A stretch of DNA of 47,234 nucleotides, taken from positions 1 to 47,234 of the forward strand of contig CAZDVQ010000034.1 of the NCBI GenBank assembly GCA_964508975.1, read 5' to 3'. Shown here one piece after another: positions 1 through 7,120 of this stretch. Positions within the stretch are counted from its first letter, which is position 1, and each line of letters opens with the position of its first letter. The stretch comes from CAZDVQ01 sp964508975 (lineage in GTDB: Bacteria > Bacteroidota > Bacteroidia > Chitinophagales > Saprospiraceae). Below the pieces are notes generated by a model. The model was not told the origin of the DNA and did not search any database. It saw only the letters and a list, made by a program, of their open reading frames with translations. Position numbers and translations under genes: made by a program.

Positions 1-2
1 TG

Positions 3-278
3 CGGGAGGCCGCGCCAAGCACCGAGGAAGATGCTTACTTGATATACCCCAACCCAGCGCGGGATTACTTGAACATACAGTTGCAGAGCAAGTACAGGGT
101 CTTGCAGCACCTGCTAGTGCGTAGCATAGACGGCCAGTTGGTTTGGCAGCAGCGTTTTGCGGGTACTCGTGAGCTGCTAGAAATACCCTGCGAGGCCTGG
201 CGAAGCGGCTTGTACTTGGTGGAAGGCTACTGTGCCGACGGGAGTACCTTTGCTGATAAATTGTTGATTATTAAATAG
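3..278 (+). CDS. C-terminal part of a small T9SS-tailed protein (5' end outside window)
   Basis: The frame is open from the left edge of the window, so only the last 91 residues are visible. The visible part begins with an acidic linker (TEEDAY), then LIYPNPARDYLNI and ends in DKLLIIK. The YPNP start, a beta-rich stretch of about 75 residues, the GLYLVE strand and a K-L-x-I-x-K end are the layout of a type A T9SS C-terminal sorting domain, which directs a protein through the type IX secretion system to the cell surface. No passenger domain is visible. The stop is only 7 bp before the next gene's ATG, so the two probably form one transcript. The same small-tail gene followed 7 bp later by a large T9SS gene occurs again at 28.1-30.5 kb. 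An internal TTG at 39 could be called a start, but the reading frame continues upstream and the family needs the upstream part. Confidence 0.75.
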   Translation, partial: REAAPSTEEDAYLIYPNPARDYLNIQLQSKYRVLQHLLVRSIDGQLVWQQRFAGTRELLEIPCEAWRSGLYLVEGYCADGSTFADKLLIIK

Positions 279-285
279 TTGAATC

Positions 286-600
286 ATGAAATACACGTTT
301 TTTATTTGTATGCTGCTGGGCCTGTTGGGCAAAGCACAGAATTTAGTGCAAAATGGTAGTTTTGAGGAGATAACCGCTTGTCCAGAATTAAATAGTGACT
401 ACCCTATGTCTAGTACTTGGGATCAAGTAACCAAAGCAAATGGCTGGTCTAGCTTTTTGAATAGTCCGGATCTTTTTTCGCCTTGTGGCTACGTAAATGG
501 TATTTTTGATGCGAGAGCTCCGATGAATACTTTCGGGTATCAAAATGCTCGTACAGGGAATAATTATGGGGGGGTTGGGATATGGCATTTACATAAATAA
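286..600 (+). CDS. N-terminal part of a frameshifted T9SS secreted protein
   Basis: This is the 5' half of a gene split by a frameshift. It starts with a signal peptide (MKYTFFICMLLGLLGKAQ) followed by NLVQNGSFEE, a common start of Bacteroidota secreted proteins with a carbohydrate-binding-like or adhesin-like first domain. The frame stops at 598-600 shortly after NARTGNNYGG. The other frame picks up at the same point and continues with plausible sequence (LGYGIYINNLAYYEYIGN), so the two halves belong to one ancestral protein. The switch falls in a run of seven G at 568-574; six G would restore one continuous frame of about 432 residues. Either slipped-strand variation, a fixed pseudogene or a sequencing error could explain it. 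On its own this 104-residue piece would be exported but would lack the sorting domain. Confidence 0.7.
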   Translation: MKYTFFICMLLGLLGKAQNLVQNGSFEEITACPELNSDYPMSSTWDQVTKANGWSSFLNSPDLFSPCGYVNGIFDARAPMNTFGYQNARTGNNYGGVGIWHLHK

Positions 601-1585
601 TTTGGCTTATTACGAATACATTGGCAATACCTTAAAGAACTTAATCATAAAAGACGAGGTTTATGAAGTTTTTTTGTACGTTTCACTCGCTGATAACTCA
701 ACAAATTATTCAAATAATATTGGAGTAGTTTTTTTGAATTCAATATACAATTCCTTAACAAATCCTATGGGAATTCAAGGTCAAGCTGACGTGAAAGTAG
801 ATACAATGATAGGAGATACGACAAATTGGGTATTGATACGTGGAGCTTTTTCAATAGACATAAATTCTAGTTATTTGGTAATCGGTAATCACTATTTATA
901 CAATGATATTGAATTTAATACCCCACCAACAAGTTTTGGATGGCCTCCATACTACTACATAGACGACGTATGTGTGGTACCCCTTGGGGGGGATTGCAGC
1001 ATAGCAGCGGGAAGGATGCGCATAGAGTCTAGCGAGCAGCAGTTGTTGTTCGCGGCCACGCCCGTGGGGCAGCAGGAATACCAATCGTTTTGGCTGCGTA
1101 ACCCCGGCCTTGATACCTTGCACGTCAGCGGCTTTTCAACGCAAAACCCGGTTTTCATAGCGCCCACGGGGCAATATAGTGTGCCCCCGGGCGACAGCGT
1201 GTTGTTGAGCGTGGGCTTCGCGCCCACGGCGGTTCAGAACTACCAGGACAGCCTTTACATCACGCACGATGCTCCCCGCTCGAGGTACAAAGTAGCGCTG
1301 GAAGGCGAGGGTTTACCCGTTGGGGTTAGAGGTTATGCTAAAGCAGCGTTCTCGGTATTCCCGAACCCGGCCAGGGGGCTCGCCTACCTGGTGAGCAAGG
1401 ATGCTAGCGAGATAGTACAGGTAAAGTTATACAACCAACTGGGCCAAGCAATCTTGCTACAACAAACGCAGTCGGTTCAAGTTGAGCTAGACCTCGCGGG
1501 CTTAGCACCAGGCCTCTACCTCGTGGAGTTGGTACTGGCGGATGGAAGAAGGGGCATTTCCAAGTTATTAGTTATTAATTATTAG
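545..1585 (+). CDS. C-terminal part of the frameshifted T9SS protein (HYDIN-like domain plus sorting domain)
   Basis: This is the 3' half of the gene starting at 286; coding evidence begins at about 575, after the run of seven G. Roughly the first 130 residues are a beta-rich passenger ending in YYIDDVCVV, the usual close of a jelly-roll-like module. A choice-of-anchor D/HYDIN-like immunoglobulin domain follows (SVGFAPTAVQNYQDSLYI ... VALEGEG). The type A T9SS sorting domain runs from FSVFPNPARG to KLLVINY. Base composition changes sharply: about 590-960 is AT-rich, while the HYDIN-like and sorting parts are GC-rich, which suggests a mosaic gene. The last ~95 bp and the following ~28 bp of non-coding DNA are nearly identical to the end of the T9SS gene at 28519-30453. 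A second run of seven G lies at 986-992 without disrupting this frame. Separate translation from an internal start would give a protein without a signal peptide. Confidence 0.7.
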   Translation: MLVQGIIMGGLGYGIYINNLAYYEYIGNTLKNLIIKDEVYEVFLYVSLADNSTNYSNNIGVVFLNSIYNSLTNPMGIQGQADVKVDTMIGDTTNWVLIRGAFSIDINSSYLVIGNHYLYNDIEFNTPPTSFGWPPYYYIDDVCVVPLGGDCSIAAGRMRIESSEQQLLFAATPVGQQEYQSFWLRNPGLDTLHVSGFSTQNPVFIAPTGQYSVPPGDSVLLSVGFAPTAVQNYQDSLYITHDAPRSRYKVALEGEGLPVGVRGYAKAAFSVFPNPARGLAYLVSKDASEIVQVKLYNQLGQAILLQQTQSVQVELDLAGLAPGLYLVELVLADGRRGISKLLVINY

Positions 1586-1613
1586 GTTGTAGGGGCGCAC
1601 CTGCGTGTGCGCC
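1487..1613 (+). repeat. Near-identical T9SS gene tail, copy 1 of 2
   Basis: This 127-bp block covers the last ~30 codons of the sorting domain, the stop codon and about 28 bp beyond. It matches 30355-30481 with about five mismatches, whereas DNA just upstream in the two genes is clearly diverged. Because identity continues past the stop codon, this is a DNA-level duplication or conversion tract and not protein-level constraint. The non-coding end (GGGGCGCAC ... GTGTGCGCC) can fold into a hairpin that may act as a terminator. Confidence 0.85.
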
Positions 1614-1650
1614 TAATGTAGGGCCTGAAAATTTTCAGCCCAGGGTTAGG

Positions 1651-1778
1651 CACGCCAGAACACTATTCGGCCTAGCAGCCTGGAGGGCAGCCGCGTAGCG
1701 GCTGGTGCGAAGCACCGAGGCGAACAGCCGAGCCCGGAAGGGTGCGGCGGCGACCATCGGGAGACGCAGGCCCCCCAA
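1651..1778 (+). repeat. REP-like GC-rich intergenic element (forward orientation)
   Basis: This GC-rich, hairpin-rich stretch begins near CGGCCTAGC and ends in GGCCCCCCAAAA. It is a divergent member of a family seen about 14 times in this window. Typical features are GATGnGGAG-like text near one end, GAGCGAACAGCGA-like text in the middle and GCCCAAAA at the other end. No long reading frame fits a protein here. A small palindrome, GGGCCTGAAAATTTTCAGCCC with one unpaired base (1621-1641), precedes it and could be a terminator for the T9SS gene. Confidence 0.7.
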
Positions 1779-1782
1779 AAAA

Positions 1783-1912
1783 AGGGGTGAAAATGGGTAA
1801 AGGGGTAAAAAGGGGTAAAAATGGATTTTTTTTACCCACTTAAGCTATTTTTATCCATATTTACCAAATTTCACCCATCTTCACCCAATTTCACCAACCT
1901 TTACCCAATTCA
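1783..1912 (+). repeat. 10-bp-phased decamer array with complementary purine arm (array 1)
   Basis: From 1783 to 1824 the strand carries purine-rich units of the type GGGGTAAAAA. From about 1849 to 1912 it carries pyrimidine-rich units on an exact 10-bp register: TTATCCATAT, TTACCAAATT, TCACCCATCT, TCACCCAATT, TCACCAACCT, TTACCCAATT. The two arms are mutually complementary (GGGTGAAA with TTTCACCC; GGGTAAA with TTTACCC). The array ends about 13 bp upstream of a TACCTTTG promoter box for amn. The period of one DNA turn suggests phased bending or a protein binding along one face. Comparable arrays occur at 6925-7105 and 38083-38195. Confidence 0.8.
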
Positions 1913-1924
1913 AACAGCTTTCCC

Positions 1925-1932
1925 TACCTTTG
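1925..1932 (+). promoter_or_regulatory. Promoter -7 box (TACCTTTG) for amn
   Basis: TACCTTTG matches the Bacteroidota primary sigma consensus TAnnTTTG. A start site about 7 bp downstream would give a leader of about 30 nt before the amn ATG at 1968. No clear TTTG -33 element is visible; the phased decamer array occupies that position. Confidence 0.6.
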
Positions 1933-1967
1933 CACCACAATACTTATCAAAAAAAACGACCGTAAAA

Positions 1968-2738
1968 ATGGAAACTAAACAAGACATCGTAAAAAACTGG
2001 TTGCCGCGCTACACGGGTATGCCGCTTGAGGCTTTTGGCCAGTACATTATCCTCGTGAACTTTAGCAAGTACGTGAACATGTTTGCCGAGTGGCACAAGG
2101 TGGGCATTTATGGCCTCGACCGAACCATGCAGGCCGCTACCTTCGACAACATCACCATCATCAACTTCGGGATGGGGAGTGCCAACGCTGCGACCATTTG
2201 CGACCTGCTATCGGCCATCCAGCCCAAGGGCATCGTGTTCCTGGGTAAATGTGGCGGACTAAAACGCAAAAACAATGTGGGCGACCTTATCCTGCCCATC
2301 GCAGGGATTCGCGGCGAGGGTACCTCGAACGATTATTTCCCGCCGGAAGTGCCCGCACTACCCGCTTTCGCGCTGCAAAAGGCCATCTCTACCACCATCC
2401 GCGAGTATAACCTCGATTACTGGACCGGTACCGTTTACACCACCAACCGCCGCGTATGGGAACACGACCAGAAGTTTAAAGATTACCTGCACGATGTTCG
2501 CGCCATGGCTATCGACATGGAAACGGCCACCATCTTCTCGGTAGCCTTCCGCAACGAGATCCCCGCCGGGGCTCTGCTGCTGGTTTCAGATACGCCCATG
2601 GTACCAGAAGGCGTGAAAACCGAGGAGAGCGATAAGAAAGTAACCACCAGCTTTGTGGATAACCACCTTAAAATTGGTATAGATTCTTTGCGCCAGCTCA
2701 TCAACCAATCGCAAACCATCAAGCACTTGAAATTCTAA
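1968..2738 (+). CDS. amn: AMP nucleosidase (Bacteroidota type)
   Basis: This 256-residue protein hydrolyses AMP to adenine and ribose 5-phosphate in the cytosol, linking adenylate levels to purine salvage. It belongs to the nucleoside phosphorylase/hydrolase superfamily (PNP_UDP_1). Visible family features are INFGMGSANAA (about residues 65-75), VFLGKCGGLK (phosphate/ribose region, about 90-99), the RGEGTSNDY segment, AIDMETATIF (the conserved Met-Glu that contacts ribose) and LLLVSDTPMVPEGVKTEES near the end. The product ends QTIKHLKF, as do close family members I recall. The frame is open 147 bp further upstream, but the ATG at 1968 is preferred because METKQDIVKNWLPRY is the family start, the upstream part is repeat-derived, and a promoter box sits at 1925. 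It appears to be a single-gene unit. Confidence 0.95.
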   Translation: METKQDIVKNWLPRYTGMPLEAFGQYIILVNFSKYVNMFAEWHKVGIYGLDRTMQAATFDNITIINFGMGSANAATICDLLSAIQPKGIVFLGKCGGLKRKNNVGDLILPIAGIRGEGTSNDYFPPEVPALPAFALQKAISTTIREYNLDYWTGTVYTTNRRVWEHDQKFKDYLHDVRAMAIDMETATIFSVAFRNEIPAGALLLVSDTPMVPEGVKTEESDKKVTTSFVDNHLKIGIDSLRQLINQSQTIKHLKF

Positions 2739-2795
2739 AACATTCAGTTTCAAGAAAAAAAATAATCAAAAGCGCGCTGAAATAAAAAATATGTC

Positions 2796-2803
2796 TATCT
2801 TTG
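2796..2803 (+). promoter_or_regulatory. Promoter -7 box (TATCTTTG) for rplY
   Basis: TATCTTTG fits TAnnTTTG and lies 47 bp upstream of the rplY ATG, in the AT-rich gap after amn. The expected leader is about 40 nt. Confidence 0.6.
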
Positions 2804-2850
2804 CGCCTCTGTAAATGAACCCATCGTATTCTGTTTAATTATACCGCATC

Positions 2851-3432
2851 ATGCAAAGTGTTGTTGTCGAAGGTGTTAAGCGCACCGAATTAGGAAAAAC
2901 TGCTACCGCGATTTTCCGTAAAAATGCCCAAACGCCTGCAGTTGTTTATGCAGCCGGAAAAGAAAATTTACATTTCTTAGCCGATGAGCGCGTTATTGCT
3001 AGCCTCGTTTTCACCGATAAGTTCCTTATCGCTGAGATTACAGTTGACGGCCAAACACGCAAAGCCATCGTTAAAGAAGTTCAGTTCCACCCAGTAACTG
3101 ATAAAATCCAACACGTTGACTTCTTGGAATTGGTTCCAGGTGTTGCTGTAAAAGCTGACGTTCCACTTCGCTTGACCGGTCTTGCAGAAGGTGTACGCGT
3201 GGGTGGTAAATTGATGCAAAAAGTACGTAAAGTACGTATCAAAGCAACCCCAGAAACGATGGTTGACGAAATTACCCTCGACGTGACGCCACTCGGTTTG
3301 GGTAAATCTATCCGTGTTCGCGACATCCTCTTGACTGAAGGTGTTGAAATCTTGAGCTCTCCTGCACTTCCGTTGGCATCTGTGGAAATCCCACGTGCAC
3401 TTCGTTCTGCACAGGCGAAAGACGGAAAATAA
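2851..3432 (+). CDS. rplY: 50S ribosomal protein L25 (CTC family)
   Basis: This 193-residue protein is the long, two-domain form of L25, which binds 5S rRNA in the large ribosomal subunit. The N-terminal half (residues ~1-92) is the 5S-binding beta barrel, with KRTELGKTATAIFRKN, PAVVYAAGKENLHF and EVQFHPVTDKIQHVDFLEL. The second half (about 93-185) is the CTC-type beta domain with GVRVGGKLMQ and TPLGLGKSIRVRDI. The tail is short and lysine-rich. Codon use is biased to frequent codons, as expected for a highly expressed gene. It has its own promoter box and is followed by a strong hairpin terminator, so read-through into pth is probably limited. rplY next to pth is a common pairing in bacteria. 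Confidence 0.96.
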   Translation: MQSVVVEGVKRTELGKTATAIFRKNAQTPAVVYAAGKENLHFLADERVIASLVFTDKFLIAEITVDGQTRKAIVKEVQFHPVTDKIQHVDFLELVPGVAVKADVPLRLTGLAEGVRVGGKLMQKVRKVRIKATPETMVDEITLDVTPLGLGKSIRVRDILLTEGVEILSSPALPLASVEIPRALRSAQAKDGK

Positions 3433-3466
3433 TACGCATTCCATTTTGCTATGCATATTTTGTAAA

Positions 3467-3498
3467 AACGCAGCGAAGCTATTCGCTGCGTTTTTTTT
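3467..3498 (+). terminator. Rho-independent terminator after rplY
   Basis: A perfect 11-bp stem (AACGCAGCGAA at 3467-3477 pairing with TTCGCTGCGTT at 3482-3492) has a 4-nt loop and is followed by a T tract to 3498. It lies 35 bp after rplY and just before the pth start. Confidence 0.9.
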
Positions 3499-3515
3499 GT
3501 TTAATCCTATACGCC

Positions 3516-4076
3516 GTGAAATACTTAATCGTTGGCCTGGGTAATCCCGGAGCAGAGTACAGCAATACCCGACACAATATCGGTTTCCAAATCCTCGATA
3601 CTTTTGCCAAGCAAGAGAACCTGAGCTTCGTGGACGACCGCCTGGGTGCCGTGTGCGAGTGGCGCCATAAAGGCCGTATTTTCACTTTCCTTAAACCTTC
3701 TACCTACATGAACTTGAGCGGCAAGGCCATCAAGTACTGGATGGAGAAAAAAGGTGTTGAAAAAGATAATGTCCTGGTTGTGCTCGACGACCTGAGTATC
3801 GATTTTGGCAAGCTGCGCATCAAGGCCAAAGGCTCGGATGGCGGCCACAACGGTTTGAAACATATACAAGAAACCTTGGGCACCGTAGAGTACCCGCGGA
3901 TGCGCTTCGGCATCGGTAGCGATTTTGCCAAAGGCCGCCAGGTGGAGTTCGTGCTCGGCAACTGGACCGCCGATGAACAAGCCAAGATGCCCGAGATCGT
4001 GAACAAGGCTTGTGCCGCTATCAAAAATTTTGGCCTAGCTGGTTTGCAACATACCATGAACCACTTTAACGGCTAA
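3516..4076 (+). CDS. pth: Peptidyl-tRNA hydrolase
   Basis: This 186-residue enzyme cleaves peptidyl-tRNAs released from stalled ribosomes, recycling tRNA in the cytosol. The family residues are present: Asn in GLGNPG (residue 10), the catalytic His in NTRHNIG (about 20), Asp in VVLDDLSID (about 93) and Asn in GGHNGLKHI (about 115). FLKPSTYMNLSG is the typical substrate-cleft segment. The length is normal. The start is a GTG at 3516; no in-frame ATG gives the conserved MKYLIVGLGNPG start. The gene follows the rplY terminator closely, with only ~18 bp between T tract and start. It ends 4 bp before the aldose epimerase ATG, so it is probably co-transcribed with that gene and aroB. Confidence 0.96.
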   Translation: MKYLIVGLGNPGAEYSNTRHNIGFQILDTFAKQENLSFVDDRLGAVCEWRHKGRIFTFLKPSTYMNLSGKAIKYWMEKKGVEKDNVLVVLDDLSIDFGKLRIKAKGSDGGHNGLKHIQETLGTVEYPRMRFGIGSDFAKGRQVEFVLGNWTADEQAKMPEIVNKACAAIKNFGLAGLQHTMNHFNG

Positions 4077-4080
4077 ACCC

Positions 4081-5019
4081 ATGTTCACACTCGATACTTA
4101 CCCGCAGTGGGGAACAAATTTTGTACGTGTATCCAATGAACAAACAGGGCAATCTATGACGATTGTACCGGCCTTTGGAGCCTTACTGCAAAGCCTTATC
4201 CTGCAAGATACCGAGCTGATTGAAGGCTACCCCGATGAGGCGCACCTGCAATCGCTGCACTATGGGCGCAGCATATTTTTATGTCCCTTCCCCAATCGCC
4301 TCGATAAAGGCCAATACCAGTTTGATGGGCAAACATACCAGTTCCCGCTCAACATGGCGCCCAACGAACAAAATGCTATTCACGGTTTTTGCCAGGATAA
4401 AGCCTTTGAACTGTCGGAAAGTAACCTGACAGATGCCATGGCTAGCCTAAGCTTTACCTACCAGTACGAAGGTGATAACCCTGCTTACCCGTTTCCTTTC
4501 GCAGTAAGCATCAAGCACCAACTCGATGCTGAAGGCTACACTTGTACTACTACCATAAAAAACCTTGCTCCAAAGGCCATCCCGATGGGTATGGGTTGGC
4601 ACCCTTACTTCAAGCTTGCCGATAGCTTGGAACAGTGTAGCTTCCAATTACCACCAAACCAAGGTATCGAAGTGGCTGGAGCTTTGATTCCAACCGGCAC
4701 TTTGCTGCCGGGGTCATTTGAACAACTGCAAGCCATTGACCCTAGTTTCAACATCGACAATGGTTTTATGTTATCGGACAGCGGGAAGGCTTGGTGTGTG
4801 TTGCAATCCCCCCATCAAACCTTAAAGTACTGGCAGGAAACTGGCGAGGGCAAATTTAACTTCTTACAAGTGTTCATTCCGCCTTGGCGGGGCGGCATCG
4901 CTTTCGAGCCGATGAGCTGTGCGGCCAATGCGTTCAATAATGGCCTTGGCCTTACGCCGCTACAAGCTGGAGCATCGATGCAAGCCAGCTGGGGCATACA
5001 ACTAGATACCAACGCATGA
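4081..5019 (+). CDS. Aldose 1-epimerase family protein (mutarotase-like)
   Basis: This 312-residue protein has the galactose-mutarotase fold. Family members interconvert alpha and beta anomers of aldoses or hexose 6-phosphates. Likely active-site elements are NAIHGF (first His, about residue 101), GMGWHPYF (second His, about 177) and the late acidic motif AFEPMSCAANAFNNG, whose Glu is the usual catalytic base. RSIFLCPFPNRL is the common Arg-containing substrate-binding strand. No signal peptide is visible, so it should be cytosolic. It starts 4 bp after pth and its stop overlaps the aroB start (ATGA), which suggests translational coupling. The exact sugar cannot be told from sequence. The pairing with aroB is probably organisational rather than metabolic. 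Confidence 0.88.
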   Translation: MFTLDTYPQWGTNFVRVSNEQTGQSMTIVPAFGALLQSLILQDTELIEGYPDEAHLQSLHYGRSIFLCPFPNRLDKGQYQFDGQTYQFPLNMAPNEQNAIHGFCQDKAFELSESNLTDAMASLSFTYQYEGDNPAYPFPFAVSIKHQLDAEGYTCTTTIKNLAPKAIPMGMGWHPYFKLADSLEQCSFQLPPNQGIEVAGALIPTGTLLPGSFEQLQAIDPSFNIDNGFMLSDSGKAWCVLQSPHQTLKYWQETGEGKFNFLQVFIPPWRGGIAFEPMSCAANAFNNGLGLTPLQAGASMQASWGIQLDTNA

Positions 5020-6065
5020 TAGCCAACTTCATCACAGACTACCCCTTGTTTTATGGGCAAGATGCCTGGACAGGGTTTAAGCATTGGCTCGGCCAGGCTG
5101 CTTACAGCCAGGTGCTGGTGCTCTGTGATGAACATACCCGTGTACACTGTTGGCCAATTGTACAAGCCGAACTTGACCTGGCAGAAACGCAGTGTATCAC
5201 GATTCCTGCGGGGGAAGTCCATAAAAATATAGAAACCTGCCAGTATATCTGGTCGGAAATGGCCGAGCTGCAGCTCGATCGCAAGGCATTACTCCTCAAC
5301 TTGGGCGGTGGCGTAATTGGTGATATGGGCGGATTTTGTGCCGTAACCTGGAAGCGCGGTATCGATTTCGTGCAAATACCCACCACCTTGCTGTCTATGG
5401 TGGATGCCTCGGTTGGCGGCAAGCTGGGTGTAGATTTTAAGCATTTAAAAAACATGTTGGGTCTGTTTCAGCACCCGGCAGCCATTGTACTTGAGCCCCA
5501 GTTTTTACGAACCTTGTCGCTGCGCGAGCGCATGAGTGGTTTTGCCGAGATGCTCAAGCATGCTTTGCTGGATAGTCCAGCGCATTTTGATAGCTTATTG
5601 CAACTTGATTTGAATCAGCTCCGCACGGAGCAGATATTGGCTTCTATCGCCGTGAAACAAGGCATTGTAGCCCAAGATCCACATGAGAGCGGCCTGCGTA
5701 AAGCCTTAAACCTAGGCCATACCGTAGGCCACGCCATAGAGAGCTATTATCTATCGCAAGGGCGTGACCTACTACATGGCGAGGCCGTGGCTTGGGGTTT
5801 GGTTGCGGAGTTGTATATCGCTGTGCAGCACCTTGGTTTCCCGGAGGCCGACTGGATTAAAATAAAGGATTACGTGCAGGTTCATTATCCCGCCTTGCAA
5901 GATATCCCCGCGCAGCCCATTCTTGACTTTGCAAAGCAAGACAAGAAAAACAGTCAAGGTCAAATTCGGGCGGCATTGCTCCGAGCAATAGGTCATGTCA
6001 CCTGGGATGAGGTGCTCGACGACAAAACACTCCGAGCTAGCCTCGGCATTATTACTGCAATTTAA
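5016..6065 (+). CDS. aroB: 3-dehydroquinate synthase
   Basis: This 349-residue enzyme converts 3-deoxy-D-arabino-heptulosonate 7-phosphate to 3-dehydroquinate, the second step of the shikimate pathway, using NAD and a divalent metal. The NAD-binding glycine motif is NLGGGVIGDMGGF (about residues 95-107). IPTTLLSMVDASVGGKLGVD (written here as its conserved core) is the substrate/NAD loop at about 128-147. The metal ligands are Glu in GFAEMLKHAL (about 178) and the two His in LGHTVGHAIES (about 237-241) and LLHGEAVAWG (about 252). Length is normal. The ATG overlaps the TGA of the aldose epimerase. No other aro gene is in the window. Confidence 0.96.
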   Translation: MIANFITDYPLFYGQDAWTGFKHWLGQAAYSQVLVLCDEHTRVHCWPIVQAELDLAETQCITIPAGEVHKNIETCQYIWSEMAELQLDRKALLLNLGGGVIGDMGGFCAVTWKRGIDFVQIPTTLLSMVDASVGGKLGVDFKHLKNMLGLFQHPAAIVLEPQFLRTLSLRERMSGFAEMLKHALLDSPAHFDSLLQLDLNQLRTEQILASIAVKQGIVAQDPHESGLRKALNLGHTVGHAIESYYLSQGRDLLHGEAVAWGLVAELYIAVQHLGFPEADWIKIKDYVQVHYPALQDIPAQPILDFAKQDKKNSQGQIRAALLRAIGHVTWDEVLDDKTLRASLGIITAI

Positions 6066-6115
6066 AACGAACTGGCAGGTTCATTTCTACGGCTACTGCT
6101 TTGCCATTTTTAGGG

Positions 6116-6160
6116 CAAAAAAAAATGGGTAAGCCGCATTTTCATGCAACTTACCCATTT
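6116..6160 (-). terminator. Hairpin terminator between aroB and the RRM gene
   Basis: The arms AAATGGGTAAG (6123-6133) and CTTACCCATTT (6150-6160) pair perfectly around a 16-nt loop. On the minus strand the stem is followed by an uninterrupted T run (A run at 6117-6125 on the plus strand), so it mainly terminates the RRM gene. It may also serve the convergent aroB transcript. Confidence 0.75.
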
Positions 6161-6210
6161 AGTGTTGTTCTTAGAACCTTAAAACAGCATCACTGCTGTA
6201 TCAAGCTTGA

Positions 6211-6507
6211 CTAGTAACGATTACGGTTGTAGCCACCGCCACCGCCGCCGCCGTTGTTACGGTCTTCGCGTGGTTGTGCTTTAGACACAACGATGTTCCT
6301 ACCGTCCAAGTCGCTGTCGTTCAAAGCATTGATAGCGCTTTGAGCTTCAGAATCGTCCTCCATTTCAACAAAGCCGAAGCCTTTTGATTTGTTGGTCATC
6401 TTATCAATAATAACGCTAGCTGACTTAACATCACCGTATTGTTCGAATGCTGCGCGAAGTCCGTCAGAAGTTGTTGAAAAATTCAATTTGGCTACAAAAA
6501 TGTTCAT
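6211..6507 (-). CDS. RRM-domain RNA-binding protein
   Basis: This 98-residue protein is a single RNA recognition motif plus a glycine-rich tail. RNP2 is IFVAKL (residues 3-8) and RNP1 is KGFGFVEM (about 42-49), both with the aromatic residues that stack on RNA. The tail RNNGGGGGGGYNRNRY resembles bacterial glycine-rich RNA-binding proteins of Bacteroidota and cyanobacteria, which are often cold-induced and act as RNA chaperones. It is a lone gene, convergent with aroB and sharing the hairpin between them. Its upstream region is AT-rich and long, with a near-consensus minus-strand promoter box at about 6593-6600, giving a leader of ~80 nt, as is common for cold-shock-type genes. The role in this organism is inferred only. 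Confidence 0.9.
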   Translation of the reverse strand: MNIFVAKLNFSTTSDGLRAAFEQYGDVKSASVIIDKMTNKSKGFGFVEMEDDSEAQSAINALNDSDLDGRNIVVSKAQPREDRNNGGGGGGGYNRNRY

Positions 6508-6730
6508 AAAAAGAAGTTAAAAAGAAGAAAGAATATGAGTTGGGCTAGCTTTCACAATGTCCACTTGAACCAACTCGGCTAGTTTAAGCGTACAAGGTAG
6601 GCATTTTTAAGCAGCTTGTACGATAATTGTGGTTATTTCAGCTCAAATAGTGCAAATTAATGTGTTTTTAACCTGTTTAAGCCCTATATAAGTGTTGTTC
6701 TGCGCTTTTGTGCTTTATTTTTTTTCTTTT

Positions 6731-6894
6731 TGGGCGCCTCGGCGCGGTGCGCCGCCGCTACGTTGCGCGGCTCGCTGTCGCTCGGCCCTTCGCCGCCCTG
6801 CCCGCCTGCGGCGGGAGGCGATGCATGCCTCGCCTCGACAATTAGGGCGGCTCGGTCTGGCGCGTCGCGCCACCGCTCCACATCGCTGGCGCTT
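6731..6894 (-). repeat. REP-like GC-rich element (reverse orientation)
   Basis: It starts with TTTTGGGCG and ends CCACATCGCTGGCGC, the reverse of the family order. An inner palindrome-like GCATGCCTCGCC segment is shared with the copy at 46966-47155. AT-rich TTAATGGTTAATT-type text follows it. It lies between divergent genes, so the family is not confined to gene 3' ends. Open frames across it are GC artefacts. Confidence 0.75.
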
Positions 6895-6924
6895 TTTAAT
6901 TATAAATGGTTAATTATTAATGGG

Positions 6925-7105
6925 TTAAGAGGGGTTAATGTTGGTGAAATTTGCATAAGATGGGTAAAAGGAGCTATCAAATAGATTTTTACGCAGCTCG
7001 CCTCAATTTTCACCAATTTTCACCAATCTTTACCTATCATCACCAATTTTCACCAATCACTACCCATCATCACCAATTTTCGCCAATTTCCCCCATTTTG
7101 CCAAA
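6925..7105 (+). repeat. 10-bp-phased decamer array with complementary purine arm (array 2)
   Basis: A purine-rich arm (about 6925-6972, including TTGGTGAAATT and ATGGGTAAAAGG) precedes about ten pyrimidine-rich units from 7003 to 7105. They hold an exact 10-bp register: CACCAATTTT, CACCAATCTT, TACCTATCAT, CACCAATTTT, CACCAATCAC, TACCCATCAT, CACCAATTTT, CGCCAATTTC, CCCCATTTTG. The array runs directly into the promoter box at 7113 of the phosphatase gene. Same architecture as 1783-1912. Confidence 0.85.
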
Positions 7106-7112
7106 TATTGGC

Positions 7113-7120
7113 TACCTTAG
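7113..7120 (+). promoter_or_regulatory. Probable promoter -7 box (TACCTTAG)
   Basis: TACCTTAG departs from TAnnTTTG at one position and lies 14 bp upstream of the ATG at 7135, predicting a leader of under 10 nt. The phased array ends immediately upstream. Confidence 0.45.

Noticed and set aside
2977..3980. Long minus-strand open frames opposite rplY and pth
   Set aside because: Both are shadows of well supported genes.
6684..6984. Overlapping open frames in the REP-like element
   Set aside because: GC-rich hairpin DNA lacks stop codons by chance; frames on both strands are equally open and match nothing.
7003..7105. Possible CRISPR array
   Set aside because: Repeats are 10 bp and contiguous with no spacers, and no cas gene is present.
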